A DNA stretch of 22,996 nt from IMG/VR virus record IMGVR_UViG_3300022659_000101, positions 1-22,996 of that record. One strand, given 5' to 3'. How positions within the stretch are numbered: position 1 is the stretch's first letter; each line of letters opens with the position of its first letter. The position numbers were made by a program, and so were the translations under genes. Source of the DNA: a virus. The notes below the pieces were generated by a model. It did not search any database. It was not told where the DNA came from and worked only from the letters and a program-made list of their open reading frames with translations. This document shows positions 22,710-22,996 of this stretch, piece by piece.

Positions 22710-22740
22710 TGGTGGAGCTGGGGGGAATCGAACCCCCGTC
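22710..22740. other. Phage attachment site at the ssrA 3' end
   Basis: The junction of the integrase-side prophage end and the 3' end of ssrA is where tmRNA-targeting phages insert, usually within the T-arm and acceptor stem. The exact core cannot be fixed without the other end; a partial copy of this segment is expected left of the window. Confidence 0.7.
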
Positions 22741-22996
22741 CGCAAATCCTCCACAGACAGTTCTACATACTTAGCCTTGTTGTTTAATTTAATCTGCACC
22801 ACACCAACAGACAAGCACTGTACAGACGAGTTACCTTAAGGTTAATGCTGTGCTAAGTAACCCAACACAACACGTATCCCGTGTATATGACGCTACGGAT
22901 GGGTTACCCCAATCCACCCCACGGGAGAGATGGTGTAGCGTCTAGCAGGATTAAGCTGCTAGAGCGTAAGTTTCGTCGTTTGCGACTATACTTGTT
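22710..22996 (-). tRNA. ssrA: tmRNA (SsrA), 3' part; prophage integration target
   Basis: Read on the minus strand this is the 3' part of transfer-messenger RNA, which rescues stalled ribosomes; its 5' end lies beyond the window. The 3' end is tRNA-like, with GGTTCGATTCC (T-arm) and a ...GCTCCACCA end encoding CCA. The tag frame reads ANDETYALAA then TAA (22983-22951), the tag I recall for Methylobacillus and relatives. Pseudoknot-rich sequence fills the middle. The gene is complete at its 3' end because the phage carries a matching segment. Confidence 0.93.

Overview
This window is the right-hand part of a temperate, lambda-like (siphovirus-type) prophage inserted at the 3' end of a bacterial tmRNA gene. 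The host is probably a betaproteobacterium of the Methylophilaceae (Methylotenera/Methylobacillus-like). The evidence is the tmRNA at the right edge, whose tag reads ANDETYALAA, together with a moderate GC content and betaproteobacterial phage families throughout. Tail and lysis genes and the other attachment site lie beyond position 1.

Layout. Positions 1-8232 (minus strand) hold the head/packaging operon. In transcription order this is a KilA-N antirepressor, TerS, a small protein, TerL, a Mor-like regulator, a connector-type protein, portal, prohead protease, HK97-type major capsid protein, and a partial gene. A C4-type antisense RNA precedes the antirepressor. Positions 9000-14181 (minus strand) hold the early rightward-type operon: YdaS/Cro-like, an intrinsic terminator, CII-like, a zinc-finger protein, a GpZ-like protein, a primase-helicase, and a repeat-rich possible origin. 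Position 8521 starts a lone plus-strand accessory gene. Positions 14264-15838 (plus strand) hold the CI/S24 repressor with a BRCT protein and a small membrane protein behind it. Positions 16020-22663 (plus strand) form a long PL-type operon of small overlapping genes, a complete diversity-generating retroelement (DGR), excisionase and integrase, ending at the tmRNA.

The most interesting system is the DGR (18434-21314). It has two DUF1566/C-type-lectin-like target genes, each ending in a variable region, an Avd accessory protein, one asparagine-codon-rich template repeat, and a DGR-type reverse transcriptase. Each variable region differs from the template at 16 positions, and every difference is at a template adenine. 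The targets are short, have no visible signal peptide, and sit in the repressor-controlled early/lysogeny-side operon rather than among tail genes. That suggests a role other than the classic tail-fibre receptor switching.

Regulation is partly readable. Two homologous promoters, PR in front of cro (14190-14217) and PL in front of the 16020 operon (15952-15980), each carry a pair of 12-bp operators of the form ATAC-N4-GTAT placed the same way relative to -35 and -10.

Data-quality point: at least seven genes are split by an apparent one-base contraction of an A or T run (connector, TerS, GpZ-like, BRCT, the 17328 gene, RT and integrase), and the protease/capsid pair may be an eighth. All are losses and all restore a full-length family member. 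I read this as systematic homopolymer under-calling, not decay, and annotate the genes as reconstructed.
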